From the NCBI RefSeq assembly GCF_009193215.1, contig NZ_VYVA01000003.1, positions 124,001 through 188,000 on the forward strand: a DNA stretch of 64,000 nt, read 5' to 3'. Positions 44,395 through 54,150 of this stretch are shown here, one piece after another. The position numbers were made by a program, and so were the translations under genes. The notes below the pieces were generated by a model. That model was not told the DNA's origin and searched no databases. It saw only the letters and a program-made list of their open reading frames with translations. Within the stretch, counting starts at the first letter, position 1; every line of letters starts with the position of its first letter. Source of the DNA: Flavicella marina. Its GTDB lineage: Bacteria > Bacteroidota > Bacteroidia > Flavobacteriales > Flavobacteriaceae.

Positions 44395-45306
44395 ATGATG
44401 ATAGAAAGAAAAGAAAATTTAATATACCGACGAAACTGTCTTTTTAGTTTGTTTTTGTTGCTCAGTTCTATTGTTTGTTTAGCACAGCAAGAACCAAATT
44501 TCACGATGTATAATTTCAATTTAAATATTATCAATCCTGCCTATGTTTCGGTACATAAATATTCAGAGGCAAATTTGTCATATCGAAGCCAATGGACAGG
44601 TGTACCTTATGCACCTAACACCGCATTTATGTCTTATACTGCACCTATGAATGATAGATTAGGATTCGGATTGTCTGTAGTTCATGACGAAATATTTATT
44701 TTAAATAAAACAGATGCTTCATTTGATTTTGCGGCAGAAGTTCAGTTTTCAGATGACTATTATGTGCATTTTGGTTTGAAAGCTAGTGCGAGTTTTGTGA
44801 ATATAGATCTTACAAAAGCAGGTGCTCCAGATCGAGATATGTTGTTTAGTAAAAACGAGAGTTATGTTGTACCAACGTTGGGAGCAGGAGTGTACTTGTC
44901 ACACCCTAAATATTATGTAAGTGTTTCTACACCTAATGCATCTCGAGTAGAAAAGTATTCATTAGGCCAAGATTTACCAGCGATGGTTGTAAATTATTTT
45001 CATCTGTACGTCGGTGGAGGATACATTGCTAGGATCAATAAAGATTTAAAAATTACTCCAGCAATTATGTCTCGATTCATAGCAGGGACAACTCCGACCT
45101 ATGATATTTCTGCGACAATGAATTATATGAATAATATTGTAGGAGGTTTGAACTATCGATGGAAGGAAACAGTATCTCTTTACTCCTTGTTTTCTTCAAA
45201 AAGTAACTTCAAATTTGGTTTTTCGTACGATATGAATGTTGCTGATATAGCAAAAGTAAATTCACATGGTTCCTTTGAACTGTTGTTGAGATATAGATGG
45301 AATTAA
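44395..45306 (+). CDS. PorP/SprF family type IX secretion membrane protein
   Basis: An outer-membrane beta-barrel protein of about 303 residues with signal peptide (CLFSLFLLLSSIVCLAQQ) and the family opening QQEPNFTMYNFNLNIINPAYV, then SYRSQWTGVPYAPNTAF. PorP/SprF-like proteins are needed to export or anchor the type B cargo encoded beside them (SprB-SprF is the model). The ATG at 44395 (or 44398) lies just after the stop of the giant gene; the in-frame ATG at 44371 would overlap it and spoil the signal peptide. Confidence 0.93.
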   Translation: MMIERKENLIYRRNCLFSLFLLLSSIVCLAQQEPNFTMYNFNLNIINPAYVSVHKYSEANLSYRSQWTGVPYAPNTAFMSYTAPMNDRLGFGLSVVHDEIFILNKTDASFDFAAEVQFSDDYYVHFGLKASASFVNIDLTKAGAPDRDMLFSKNESYVVPTLGAGVYLSHPKYYVSVSTPNASRVEKYSLGQDLPAMVVNYFHLYVGGGYIARINKDLKITPAIMSRFIAGTTPTYDISATMNYMNNIVGGLNYRWKETVSLYSLFSSKSNFKFGFSYDMNVADIAKVNSHGSFELLLRYRWN

Positions 45307-45326
45307 AAATAGTAAATAGTTAATTT

Positions 45327-45665
45327 ATGAAGTTGATACATACCGATTTAATTACAGAAGTGACAGCGAGCCATAATTCTCCTGTAGCAAAAAAAGTGTT
45401 TTTAGATGATAAAGTTATCCCGAAAATCATGCAGTTTGGCGCAGCGACTTTTAAACCAGGGCAGAAGGTGGAGAGGCATAAACACGACACAATGTATGAG
45501 GTGTTTTACATTCAATCAGGTAAAATTGATTTTGAAGTAGGTGGGGCATCTTTCACATTAATTGCGGGGGATTGCATTACCATAGAACCAGGTGAAATAC
45601 ATGCACAAAACAATTCTTATGGTCAGGATGTGATATGGTTGTATTTCGGGATTGCAACTGATTGA
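45327..45665 (+). CDS. Small cupin protein
   Basis: A 112-residue single-domain cupin. The metal-binding motif 1 is RHKHDTMYEVFYIQSG (two His and a Glu) and motif 2 is IEPGEIHAQ. Such proteins are isomerases, epimerases or metal-dependent binders; no substrate can be deduced. It is 20 bp after the PorP/SprF gene and may be co-transcribed. Confidence 0.85.
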   Translation: MKLIHTDLITEVTASHNSPVAKKVFLDDKVIPKIMQFGAATFKPGQKVERHKHDTMYEVFYIQSGKIDFEVGGASFTLIAGDCITIEPGEIHAQNNSYGQDVIWLYFGIATD

Positions 45666-45746
45666 TATTGCATTCAAGCATTGCGTACTGTAAGTTGTTT
45701 TTATAGGAGCAAAATTCATATCTTCGTATGACCTAAGAAGCAGTAC

Positions 45747-46769
45747 ATGAATGAAAATTTAAATCCTGAAAATTCGAATTTTTCTAGTGAAGAAATGGAT
45801 GTTGAAAAAAGATTACGTCCATTGTCTTTTGACGATTTTACAGGTCAAGATCAGGCACTAGAAAATTTGAAAGTCTTTGTTGAAGCTGCCAATAGAAGAG
45901 GAGAAGCTTTGGATCATACATTATTTCATGGACCTCCGGGACTTGGGAAAACTACACTTGCGAATATCCTAGCAAATGAATTGAATGTAGGAATCAAAGT
46001 AACATCAGGCCCTGTTTTAGATAAGCCAGGAGATTTGGCAGGTTTGCTTACTGGGTTAGATGAACGAGATGTTTTGTTTATCGATGAAATCCACAGATTG
46101 AGTCCGGTTGTAGAAGAGTATTTGTATTCTGCAATGGAAGATTATAAAATTGATATTATGATTGAATCTGGTCCAAATGCAAGGACAGTTCAATTAAACT
46201 TAGAGCCATTTACTTTGATTGGAGCTACTACAAGATCTGGTATGCTAACTGCTCCAATGCGTGCTCGATTTGGAATAAGTAGTCGACTTGAATACTATAA
46301 AACAGATTTATTGACAACAATTGTACAGCGAAGTGCGGCAATTTTAAAAACACCAATTTCAATGGAAGCGGCTATTGAAATTGCGGGTAGAAGCAGAGGA
46401 ACACCGCGAATCGCAAATGCTTTGCTGCGCAGGGTTAGGGATTTTGCCGAAATAAAAGGAAACGGATCGATTACTATTGAAATTGCAAAATTTGGTTTGC
46501 AAGCACTAAATGTGGATGCGCATGGGTTGGATGATATGGATAATAAAATTTTAACTACTATTATTGATAAGTTCAAAGGAGGGCCTGTTGGTTTGACCAC
46601 ATTGGCAACAGCAGTTAGTGAAAATGCAGAGACGATAGAAGAAGTTTACGAACCGTTTTTAATTCAACAAGGGTTTGTAATGCGTACACCAAGAGGAAGA
46701 GAGGTAACAGAATTAGCCTATAAACATTTAGGCAGAACAAAAGGGAGAGCTCAAGGAGAATTGTTTTGA
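45747..46769 (+). CDS. ruvB: Holliday junction branch migration helicase RuvB
   Basis: A 340-residue AAA+ ATPase. Walker A is GPPGLGKTT (from G62), Walker B is DEIHRL, sensor 1 is GATTRSG, and the C-terminal winged helix ends with [16 protein letters not shown]. It drives branch migration with RuvA, which is not in the window. The SulP gene starts 3 bp after it. Confidence 0.97.
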   Translation: MNENLNPENSNFSSEEMDVEKRLRPLSFDDFTGQDQALENLKVFVEAANRRGEALDHTLFHGPPGLGKTTLANILANELNVGIKVTSGPVLDKPGDLAGLLTGLDERDVLFIDEIHRLSPVVEEYLYSAMEDYKIDIMIESGPNARTVQLNLEPFTLIGATTRSGMLTAPMRARFGISSRLEYYKTDLLTTIVQRSAAILKTPISMEAAIEIAGRSRGTPRIANALLRRVRDFAEIKGNGSITIEIAKFGLQALNVDAHGLDDMDNKILTTIIDKFKGGPVGLTTLATAVSENAETIEEVYEPFLIQQGFVMRTPRGREVTELAYKHLGRTKGRAQGELF

Positions 46770-46772
46770 TAC

Positions 46773-48494
46773 ATGAAGAAATACTTTCCAATATTACAAT
46801 GGATATCTAAGTACAATAGTAGCTTATTAAAAAGTGATGCTATTGCTGGGATAACTGTGGGAGTTGTTTTAATTCCACAAGGAATTGCTTATGCTTTAAT
46901 TGCAGGATTACCACCTATTTATGGATTGTATACAGCTTTGATTCCACAATTAGTTTATGCGGTTTTAGGGACTTCACCAAGAGTCGCCGTTGGACCCGTA
47001 GCCATGGATTCATTATTGGTGGCAGCAGGTATTGCTTCATTGGTAACTTTTGGAACTGAAAATGTTGTCTCAATTGCCATATTGTTGGCTTTTTCGGTAG
47101 GTGTAATACAGTTTTTGTTAGGAGTATTGCGATTGGGTTTTGTGGTGAATTTTTTATCACGTCCAGTAATAAGTGGTTTTACTTCAGCAGCTGCCATTAT
47201 TATTGGTGTGAATCAATTTAGAAATTTATTAGGGATTCCAATACCGAGGAGTAATCAGATACATGAAATCACCATTCATTTTGTCAAAAATGTATTAGAT
47301 ACAAATTTGCAAACTTTTGCTATCGGTGCAGGGGCTATATTGATTATTTTTGTTTTAAAACGAATCAATAACAAAATTCCTAGTCCATTAGTCGTTGTAG
47401 TGATAGGGATTCTAGTATTGAAATTCTTTAGCGGTACATTTGATCAAGTAGCTATAATTAAAGAAATTCCTTCTGGATTACCCTCTTTTTCAGTGCCTGA
47501 TATAAGTCTAGAAAAAATAATGCAAATGCTTCCGATTGCATTGACAATTGCTATGATTGGTTTTTTAGAAACTGTTTCCATTGGGAAGTCATTAGAGAAA
47601 AACGACGATGTAATTCACGTAAAACCTAACCAAGAATTGATTGCCATAGGTTTGGGGAATATGTTAGGATCTTTTTTTAAATCCTATCCGGCAACAGCAA
47701 GCTTCTCTAGATCTGCAGTAAATCAAGATTCTGGAGCTAAAACGGGATTTGCTGCGTTTTTTTCTGTTGCAATTGTTGCAGCAGTCTTATTGTTTTTAAC
47801 ACCAGTTTTCTATTATTTGCCAAAAGCAGTATTGGCAGCAATTATTATTGTGTCTGTCTTAAAACTTATTGACTATCGAGAAGCCATGCGATTGTGGAAA
47901 GTAAATAAAATTGATTTTTGGATGCTCTTGGTTACATTTATTGGAACCTTGTTTTTTGGAATTAAAGAAGGAATCGGAGTAGGGGTTGGATTGTCTTTAC
48001 TCATGGTGATTTTTCGAACATCGAAACCACATATAGCCGTTTTGGGGAGAATACCAAATACTGGTTTTTTTAGAAATATAAACCGATTTGACGATGTTGA
48101 GGTCAACCCCAAAGTGCTCATATTACGATTTGATTCTCATTTGTATTTTGCCAATACTGATTATTTTAGAGAGCAACTAGATCGACTTACCAAAGAAAAA
48201 GGAAAAAGTCTAGAGTTGATTGTTATTGATTGCGAATGCATCAACGGTTTAGATAGTACCGGTGCTGCGATGTGGAACGATCGAATAGATTTTTATGCAG
48301 CTCAAGGAATAAAGATATATTTTGCAAATGTAAAAGGCCCTGTGAGAGATGCGATGACAAAATCCGGGATCATTGAAAAAATTGGAATTGAAAATTGCTT
48401 TATGAGCAATCAAGGTGCAATGACATATTTTGAAACAGGAAATAGAGAAGTACAAAAAAATCTGTCTTCTTACATCCAACAAGTAAATAAGTAG
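46773..48494 (+). CDS. SulP family anion transporter with STAS domain
   Basis: A 573-residue SLC26/SulP permease: about 12-14 helices with the family start AGITVGVVLIPQGIAYALIAGLPP..YGLYT, and a C-terminal STAS domain (from about 440, LILRFDSHLYFANTDYF, CINGLDSTGAAM). It probably imports sulfate or bicarbonate with sodium or protons. No carbonic anhydrase is fused. Sulfate uptake would make sense near sulfatase genes, but there is no direct link. Confidence 0.93.
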   Translation: MKKYFPILQWISKYNSSLLKSDAIAGITVGVVLIPQGIAYALIAGLPPIYGLYTALIPQLVYAVLGTSPRVAVGPVAMDSLLVAAGIASLVTFGTENVVSIAILLAFSVGVIQFLLGVLRLGFVVNFLSRPVISGFTSAAAIIIGVNQFRNLLGIPIPRSNQIHEITIHFVKNVLDTNLQTFAIGAGAILIIFVLKRINNKIPSPLVVVVIGILVLKFFSGTFDQVAIIKEIPSGLPSFSVPDISLEKIMQMLPIALTIAMIGFLETVSIGKSLEKNDDVIHVKPNQELIAIGLGNMLGSFFKSYPATASFSRSAVNQDSGAKTGFAAFFSVAIVAAVLLFLTPVFYYLPKAVLAAIIIVSVLKLIDYREAMRLWKVNKIDFWMLLVTFIGTLFFGIKEGIGVGVGLSLLMVIFRTSKPHIAVLGRIPNTGFFRNINRFDDVEVNPKVLILRFDSHLYFANTDYFREQLDRLTKEKGKSLELIVIDCECINGLDSTGAAMWNDRIDFYAAQGIKIYFANVKGPVRDAMTKSGIIEKIGIENCFMSNQGAMTYFETGNREVQKNLSSYIQQVNK

Positions 48495-48515
48495 AATTAA
48501 CAAAATATTATTTCC

Positions 48516-48542
48516 TTGCTTGTGTAAGGAACACTAATTTTG
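48516..48542 (+). promoter_or_regulatory. Promoter of the DUF2911 gene
   Basis: TTG at 48516 and TAATTTTG at 48535-48542, 16 bases apart, 35 bases before the start codon. Confidence 0.55.
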
Positions 48543-48576
48543 CTAGACTCAAAATTCACTATATTTAATTCTACTT

Positions 48577-49119
48577 ATGAAAAAATCATTTTTTACTTTG
48601 CTAATTGTAGCTACTGCTACATTATTTTCTAACAATTTAACAGCACAAAAGTTTAGCTCATTAGATAAAAGCCCGCTAGATGTTGCTACTTATCCTAGCA
48701 GTCATAGAGAGGCGAATAAAGTTGTGAAGGTTATCTATAGCAGGCCATACTTAAAGGGAAGGTCTGTGAGTTCTTTAGCACCAGCAGGAAAAGTATGGCG
48801 AACAGGAGCCAATGAAGCTGTTGAAATTCGTTTTTATAAAGATGTAGTTATCGAAGGGACAGAAATTGAAGAAGGAGTTTATTCATTGTTTACTATACCA
48901 GGGGAAAAAGAATGGACTTTTATCATAAGTAAAGACGTAGATGTTTGGGGAGCCTATAGTTATAACAGAAAAAATGATGTTTTACGTGTGAAAGGAAAGG
49001 TGTCTACTGGTTCAAAGAAATTAGAGAATTTTTCAATAGCATTTGATAATGATATGACTCTTTGTTTAGGTTGGGGTACAACAGTAGTAAAGTTACCAAT
49101 AGCATTAGATGAAGATTAA
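48577..49119 (+). CDS. Secreted DUF2911 protein
   Basis: A 180-residue protein with a signal peptide (cleavage near LTAQKF) and the DUF2911 body (VKVIYSRPYLKGRSV, KVWRTGANEAVEIRF, GVYSLFTIPGEKEWTFI). The family is common in Bacteroidota and periplasmic, and its function is unknown. It is a single gene with its own promoter and terminator. Confidence 0.88.
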   Translation: MKKSFFTLLIVATATLFSNNLTAQKFSSLDKSPLDVATYPSSHREANKVVKVIYSRPYLKGRSVSSLAPAGKVWRTGANEAVEIRFYKDVVIEGTEIEEGVYSLFTIPGEKEWTFIISKDVDVWGAYSYNRKNDVLRVKGKVSTGSKKLENFSIAFDNDMTLCLGWGTTVVKLPIALDED

Positions 49120-49133
49120 ATTCTTGAAATTTA

Positions 49134-49164
49134 AAAAAAGCAGCAATTTATTGCTGCTTTTTTT
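49134..49164 (+). terminator. Intrinsic terminator
   Basis: GCAGCAA / TTGCTGC with a TTTA loop, flanked by A7 and T7. Confidence 0.9.
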
Positions 49165-49213
49165 ATGCTCTAAACTTTCAAGTTCTATATTTTTAACTCT
49201 CGCTTAAGAACTG

Positions 49214-49221
49214 TATTTTTG
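49214..49221 (+). promoter_or_regulatory. -7 element of leuS (TATTTTTG)
   Basis: Matches TAnnTTTG 45 bases before the chosen start codon. It lies directly where a longer frame would begin, which argues for the downstream start. Confidence 0.55.
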
Positions 49222-49266
49222 CAACTTAACTCAAAAAATACAGAGGCTTTATGCCTTTTAGATAGA

Positions 49267-52188
49267 ATGGATTACAATTTTAACGAGATAGAAGCGAAAT
49301 GGCAAAAGTATTGGTCAGAAAATCAAACTTTTAAGGCTAGTGAAACAACAGATAAACCAAAGTATTATGTGTTAGATATGTTTCCTTATCCATCTGGGGC
49401 AGGATTACATGTTGGGCATCCATTGGGTTATATCGCTTCAGATATTTATGCTCGTTACAAACGTCATCAAGGGTTCAATGTTTTACACCCCCAAGGATAC
49501 GATTCATTTGGTTTGCCTGCTGAACAATACGCAATACAAACAGGTCAGCATCCAGCAATAACGACAGAAACAAATATTGCTACTTACAGAAGACAATTAG
49601 ATAAAATTGGTTTTTCTTTTGATTGGTCACGTGAAGTGCGTACTTCTAATCCTGATTATTATAAATGGACACAATGGATTTTTATTCAGTTGTTTGATTC
49701 ATGGTATGATTTAGAAAGCAATAAAGCAGAGGCAATTAGTACGTTAATTTCGATTTTTGAAAAAAGCGGAAACAGCAATGTAAAAGCAGTTTCTGATGAG
49801 GGGATTGCAGTGTTTTCTTCTGAGGATTGGAACAACTATTCTAAAGTAGAGAAAGAGGCTGTTTTGTTACAGTATAGAATGACTTATTTGTCTGAGACAG
49901 AAGTAAACTGGTGTCCTTTTTTGGGTACAGTTTTGGCCAATGATGAAATCGTCAATGGGGTTTCAGAAAGAGGAGGGCATCCTGTCGTTAGAAAAAAAAT
50001 GAAGCAATGGAGCATGCGAATTTCAGCGTATGCACAACGTATGCTCGATGGATTAGAAAAGATAGATTGGCCACAGCCTTTAAAAGATTCTCAAACAAAC
50101 TGGATTGGGAGATCCCAAGGTGCTAGTGTGTTTTTTGATGTAGAAAATTCAGAGGAAAAAATAGAGGTGTTTACGACACGCCCTGATACGATATTTGGAG
50201 TTACGTTTATGACCTTAGCTCCCGAACATGATTTAGTTTCGCAAATTGTAACTAAAGATCAAAAAGAAGAAGTTGAAGCTTATATAGAGGCAACAGCAAA
50301 ACGTTCTGAAAGAGATCGTATGGCTGATGTAAAAACCATTTCAGGAGCTTTCACTGGAGCTTATGCAATTCATCCATTTACAGGTGAAAAAATTGCGATT
50401 TGGATTGGAGATTATGTTTTGGCAAGTTATGGAACGGGTGCGGTAATGGCAGTTCCGTGTGGAGATCAACGTGATTGGGATTTTGCAAAACATTTTGAAA
50501 TTGAAATAAAAAACATTTTTGAAGGTGTTTCTGTTGCTGAAGGAGCTTGTGAAGATAAGACTGCTAAAATTGCAAATTCAGATATGTTATCTGGTTTGAA
50601 TGTAAAAAAAGCGACCAAGCTGGCTATTTATGAAATGGAAAAAAGAGGTTTCGGAAAAGGGAAAATCAATTACCGTTTGCGAGATGCAGTATTTAGTCGT
50701 CAGAGGTACTGGGGAGAACCATTTCCAGTGTATTATAAAGATGGAATGCCACAGATGATAAACCCGAAACATTTGCCAATTGTTTTACCAGAAGTCGAAA
50801 AGTATTTGCCAACAGAAGATGGTAAACCGCCTTTAGGAAATGCAGATGTGTGGGCTTGGGACACTGTTAATAATAAAGTTGTCGATAACAGTGAGATAAA
50901 TAATAGCACTGTTTGGCCTTTAGAGTTGAACACAATGCCAGGTTGGGCAGGTAGTTCTTGGTATTTTAACCGTTATATGGATCCTTCAAATACTGAAGCT
51001 TTTGTAAGCAAAGCAGCAGCAGATTATTGGCAAGATGTAGATTTATATATTGGTGGTTCTGAACATGCAACAGGCCATTTGTTATATGCACGTTTTTGGC
51101 AAAAGTTTTTGTTCGATAGAGGTCATTTACCAACAGATGAATTTGCGAAAAAATTGATCAATCAAGGAATGATTCTAGGTACCAGTGCTTTTGTTCTTGA
51201 AGCTTTATTTGATGGAAAGAGCTTAAATGCATTTGTTTCAGCAGAGTTATTTGATAAAGATGATTATATAACTTCAGTTCATAGAAGATGGGATGAGTTC
51301 GTTGGTTTTTTTAAAAATATTGGCTTGAGTGAAAGTGATGTTTCTGACTTAAAGTTTAGATGGATTCATGCAGATGTTTCATTGGTGAATAGTTCTGATG
51401 AATTGGATGTTGAGGCATTTAGAAACCATCCACTAAATAAAGATTTTAAAGATGCTAATTTTTTACATTCAGAAGATGGAGCGTTTAGAACAAAACGTGA
51501 AGTTGAAAAAATGTCTAAGTCTAAATACAATGTTGTGAATCCTGATGTTATCTGCGAAGAATACGGGGCAGATAGTTTGCGATTGTTTGAAATGTTTTTA
51601 GGACCCTTAGAGCAAGCAAAACCATGGAAGACTTCAGGTATATCTGGTGTGCACTCTTTCTTGAAGAAATTATGGAAATTGTATCATCAGGGAGCATCAT
51701 TTTCTGTTGTAGATGCAACGCCTACGAAAGATGAATTAAAGACGCTACATAAAACCATCAAAAAAGTACAAGAAGATATCGAGAATTTTTCTTTCAATAC
51801 TTCAGTTAGTACTTTTATGATTGCTGTAAATGAATTGTCTGCCTTGAAGTGCAATAAAAGAGAAATTTTAGAGCCTTTGTTGGTATTGGTTTCTCCATAT
51901 GCACCTCATATTGCTGAAGAATTATGGTCTAAATTAGGGCACGAAACTTCGATTGCAACAGCTAGTTTTCCGGTTTTTGATGAAAGTCACTTGGTAGAAA
52001 GCACCAAAGTATATCCGGTTTCATTCAACGGTAAAATGCGTTTTACGTTGGAATTATCATTGACACTTTCTAAAGATGAAATTGAAGAGATTGTGATGAA
52101 ACACGAAAAAACACAAGCTCAGTTGCAAGGAAGAACTCCTAAGAAAGTTATTATTGTACCAGGTAAAATTGTAAATATTGTTGGATAA
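49267..52188 (+). CDS. leuS: Leucyl-tRNA synthetase
   Basis: A 973-residue class I synthetase. I choose the ATG of MDYNFNEIEAKWQKYW, because the longer frame (to 49219) overlaps the promoter element. HIGH appears as H48-V-G-H51, and KMSKS near residue 748. The CP1 editing domain is present (about 230-430). The segment between INQGMILG (about 631) and KMSKS is about 115 residues, longer than in E. coli, and there is an extra segment near residue 150-190; both seem to be lineage-specific. Confidence 0.97.
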   Translation: MDYNFNEIEAKWQKYWSENQTFKASETTDKPKYYVLDMFPYPSGAGLHVGHPLGYIASDIYARYKRHQGFNVLHPQGYDSFGLPAEQYAIQTGQHPAITTETNIATYRRQLDKIGFSFDWSREVRTSNPDYYKWTQWIFIQLFDSWYDLESNKAEAISTLISIFEKSGNSNVKAVSDEGIAVFSSEDWNNYSKVEKEAVLLQYRMTYLSETEVNWCPFLGTVLANDEIVNGVSERGGHPVVRKKMKQWSMRISAYAQRMLDGLEKIDWPQPLKDSQTNWIGRSQGASVFFDVENSEEKIEVFTTRPDTIFGVTFMTLAPEHDLVSQIVTKDQKEEVEAYIEATAKRSERDRMADVKTISGAFTGAYAIHPFTGEKIAIWIGDYVLASYGTGAVMAVPCGDQRDWDFAKHFEIEIKNIFEGVSVAEGACEDKTAKIANSDMLSGLNVKKATKLAIYEMEKRGFGKGKINYRLRDAVFSRQRYWGEPFPVYYKDGMPQMINPKHLPIVLPEVEKYLPTEDGKPPLGNADVWAWDTVNNKVVDNSEINNSTVWPLELNTMPGWAGSSWYFNRYMDPSNTEAFVSKAAADYWQDVDLYIGGSEHATGHLLYARFWQKFLFDRGHLPTDEFAKKLINQGMILGTSAFVLEALFDGKSLNAFVSAELFDKDDYITSVHRRWDEFVGFFKNIGLSESDVSDLKFRWIHADVSLVNSSDELDVEAFRNHPLNKDFKDANFLHSEDGAFRTKREVEKMSKSKYNVVNPDVICEEYGADSLRLFEMFLGPLEQAKPWKTSGISGVHSFLKKLWKLYHQGASFSVVDATPTKDELKTLHKTIKKVQEDIENFSFNTSVSTFMIAVNELSALKCNKREILEPLLVLVSPYAPHIAEELWSKLGHETSIATASFPVFDESHLVESTKVYPVSFNGKMRFTLELSLTLSKDEIEEIVMKHEKTQAQLQGRTPKKVIIVPGKIVNIVG

Positions 52189-52197
52189 AAATTAGTT

Positions 52198-52695
52198 ATG
52201 AAAAAAATTAAAAACCTAAGCCTAGTTCTTGTTGCTATTTTTGTTGTTTCCTGTGCTTCAGAAGATGAAAAAATGACTCGTTATTTAGTTGGAAATTGGG
52301 AAACAGTATACGTGAAATTAGAAATGCCTACTTTTAAAAGAAAGGATACTTTGATTGAGTACGATATTGATTTTGCTAACCCTCATGATCCTAGAGCCAA
52401 ACAGCAAGGAAAATCCTTTACAACTTATAATGTAGACGGAACTTTCGAAAGTTGGACTAAAAAAAACGGATATCCTGCGGGTCAGAAAACACAAGGGAAT
52501 TGGAAAGCAACGAAAGATTCGTTGTTTTATGAGTTTTCACAAGGACCGGGAAAAAAACCGTTTACAGTTGCTTTTGAACTAGAGAAAATAGAAGATGGTT
52601 TTTCTATTAAAGGTTTGCAAGACCGTGATAATGATGGAGAACAAGACGATACTTTTTATTTAGAAACAGTTCGTTTACCAGATACCGAAAAATAA
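52198..52695 (+). CDS. Lipocalin-like lipoprotein
   Basis: A 165-residue protein with a lipoprotein signal (lipobox VVSC, Cys 19). The body begins with LVGNWETV and alternates short beta strands (FTTYNVDGTFESWTKK, GNWKATKDSLFYEF), as in lipocalin-like DUF proteins. No function can be assigned. It follows leuS by 9 bp and precedes SemiSWEET by 1 bp. Confidence 0.75.
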   Translation: MKKIKNLSLVLVAIFVVSCASEDEKMTRYLVGNWETVYVKLEMPTFKRKDTLIEYDIDFANPHDPRAKQQGKSFTTYNVDGTFESWTKKNGYPAGQKTQGNWKATKDSLFYEFSQGPGKKPFTVAFELEKIEDGFSIKGLQDRDNDGEQDDTFYLETVRLPDTEK

Positions 52696-52696
52696 G

Positions 52697-52966
52697 ATGC
52701 AAAACATACCGATAGAAATTGAAGTAATTGGTTTGTTGGCTGCGTGTTTGACCACAGCGTCATTTGTGCCTCAGGTATATAAAATTTGGAAAACTAAATC
52801 AGCTGAAAGTGTTTCTTTAACAATGTTTTCGATGTTTTTTATCGGAGTACTATTGTGGTTGGTGTATGGTATATATATCAAGAGTGTTTCGATGACCATT
52901 GCCAATGTTATTACGGCTTCGCTGGCGAGTATTATTATTTATTATAAGTTGAAACTGAAGGAGTAA
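52697..52966 (+). CDS. SemiSWEET sugar transporter (PQ-loop)
   Basis: An 89-residue protein with three membrane helices and the PQ motif in ASFVPQVYKIWKTKSAESVS. SemiSWEETs dimerise to form a sugar-transport pore. The start lies 1 bp after the stop of the lipoprotein gene. Confidence 0.9.
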   Translation: MQNIPIEIEVIGLLAACLTTASFVPQVYKIWKTKSAESVSLTMFSMFFIGVLLWLVYGIYIKSVSMTIANVITASLASIIIYYKLKLKE

Positions 52967-52982
52967 CTAATTTGTCTGTAAT

Positions 52983-54119
52983 ATGAAAAGTGTTTTGTTC
53001 AAGGTTTCATTTTTAATATACCTTTTTGTAAACGGTATGTTTGTTTACAAGTATGGAGCAAGGCAAAGTTATGTGAACTCTATTTCTCTCGTTATTGGGT
53101 ATGTCTTTTTCGTAACAGCTTTTGTGGTTTTAGTTAGTAAGAGAAAGTTTAACTTTTTAAGCAGGAATGTATTTTTTAACAAGTTGCTGATTGCTGTCGT
53201 TTTATGTTTTGTTTTAGTGTTTTCTTTAGTTGTATTTAAGGTAGATAGTAGTACTTTAACTGCCGATAGATGGGCTGCGTTAGAAATAACAATTCAAGGA
53301 ATTATAGATGGAGTATATCCATATAATAGAATAGATTATGTAGGTAATGTGAGTTCGAATTTTCCTGCCTTGGGTTATTTGGGACTTCCCTTTTACTTAA
53401 TTGGTGATGTTGGATATTTGCAGGTTTTTACCTTTGGGTTGTTTTCTTTTTATGTTTTTAAAGAAGTTAGAAATGTAAAATATCGATACTTACTTGTTTT
53501 TTTGTACTTAATGTCACCTGCTATTTGGTGGGAGTTTATAGCGAAGAGTGATATGTTGAGTAATTTATTACTATTTGCATTGATGGTTGAGGTTAGTATA
53601 AAAAAAAGGCGCGAAAATTTTTTCGATAAGCCTTTCAAAATTAGTCTTATGATAGCTTTTTTTTTACTGACTCGTGGAGTTTTAGTAATTCCTATAATTA
53701 TTTTCTTTTTTCGAGATTTTTATGGTTCTAAAACCTCATCGAAGTTGCAATCTATCGCTATAGGAATTTTATCAACGGTATTAATTTGTTTGCCGGTTTT
53801 ACTTTCTGCGGAGAATATTGAAATGTTAATCAATCATAACCCTCTGACCTTACAAACTAATAAGGCACCTGTATTTTCATATATTTTGTTAATGCTGCCG
53901 TTTTTTATTTCGTTTCGAACTCAGAACTATGAAACATCTTTTTTTTACAGCGGTCTGATTATTTTTGCTATCCCATTTATCAGTATGATAAGTATTATTT
54001 TTTCTGAAGGTTGGTTTTTCGCTATTTTTGATCATAGGTTTGATATTTCATACTTGTCTATGATGCTACCTTTTGCATTCGTATTGTTTAAATACGAGTT
54101 CAATAAACTTAATTATTGA
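52983..54119 (+). CDS. Polytopic membrane protein, possible GT-C glycosyltransferase
   Basis: A 378-residue protein with about ten membrane helices. The segment GIIDGVYPYNRIDYVGNVSSNFPALGY after the second or third helix, and MSPAIWWEFIAKSDMLSNLL later, resemble mannosyl/galactosyltransferases of the GT87/DUF2029 type. This is a weak call; no DxD motif is obvious. It ends 31 bp before the histidine kinase. Confidence 0.6.
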   Translation: MKSVLFKVSFLIYLFVNGMFVYKYGARQSYVNSISLVIGYVFFVTAFVVLVSKRKFNFLSRNVFFNKLLIAVVLCFVLVFSLVVFKVDSSTLTADRWAALEITIQGIIDGVYPYNRIDYVGNVSSNFPALGYLGLPFYLIGDVGYLQVFTFGLFSFYVFKEVRNVKYRYLLVFLYLMSPAIWWEFIAKSDMLSNLLLFALMVEVSIKKRRENFFDKPFKISLMIAFFLLTRGVLVIPIIIFFFRDFYGSKTSSKLQSIAIGILSTVLICLPVLLSAENIEMLINHNPLTLQTNKAPVFSYILLMLPFFISFRTQNYETSFFYSGLIIFAIPFISMISIIFSEGWFFAIFDHRFDISYLSMMLPFAFVLFKYEFNKLNY

Positions 54120-54150
54120 GTACATTTAATCTGAATCAAAAAAGAAGGGG

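Noticed and set aside
46769-46773. ruvB-SulP 3-bp coupling as a functional pair
   Set aside because: Close spacing alone is weak evidence; the two functions are unrelated, so chance operon membership is the simpler reading.
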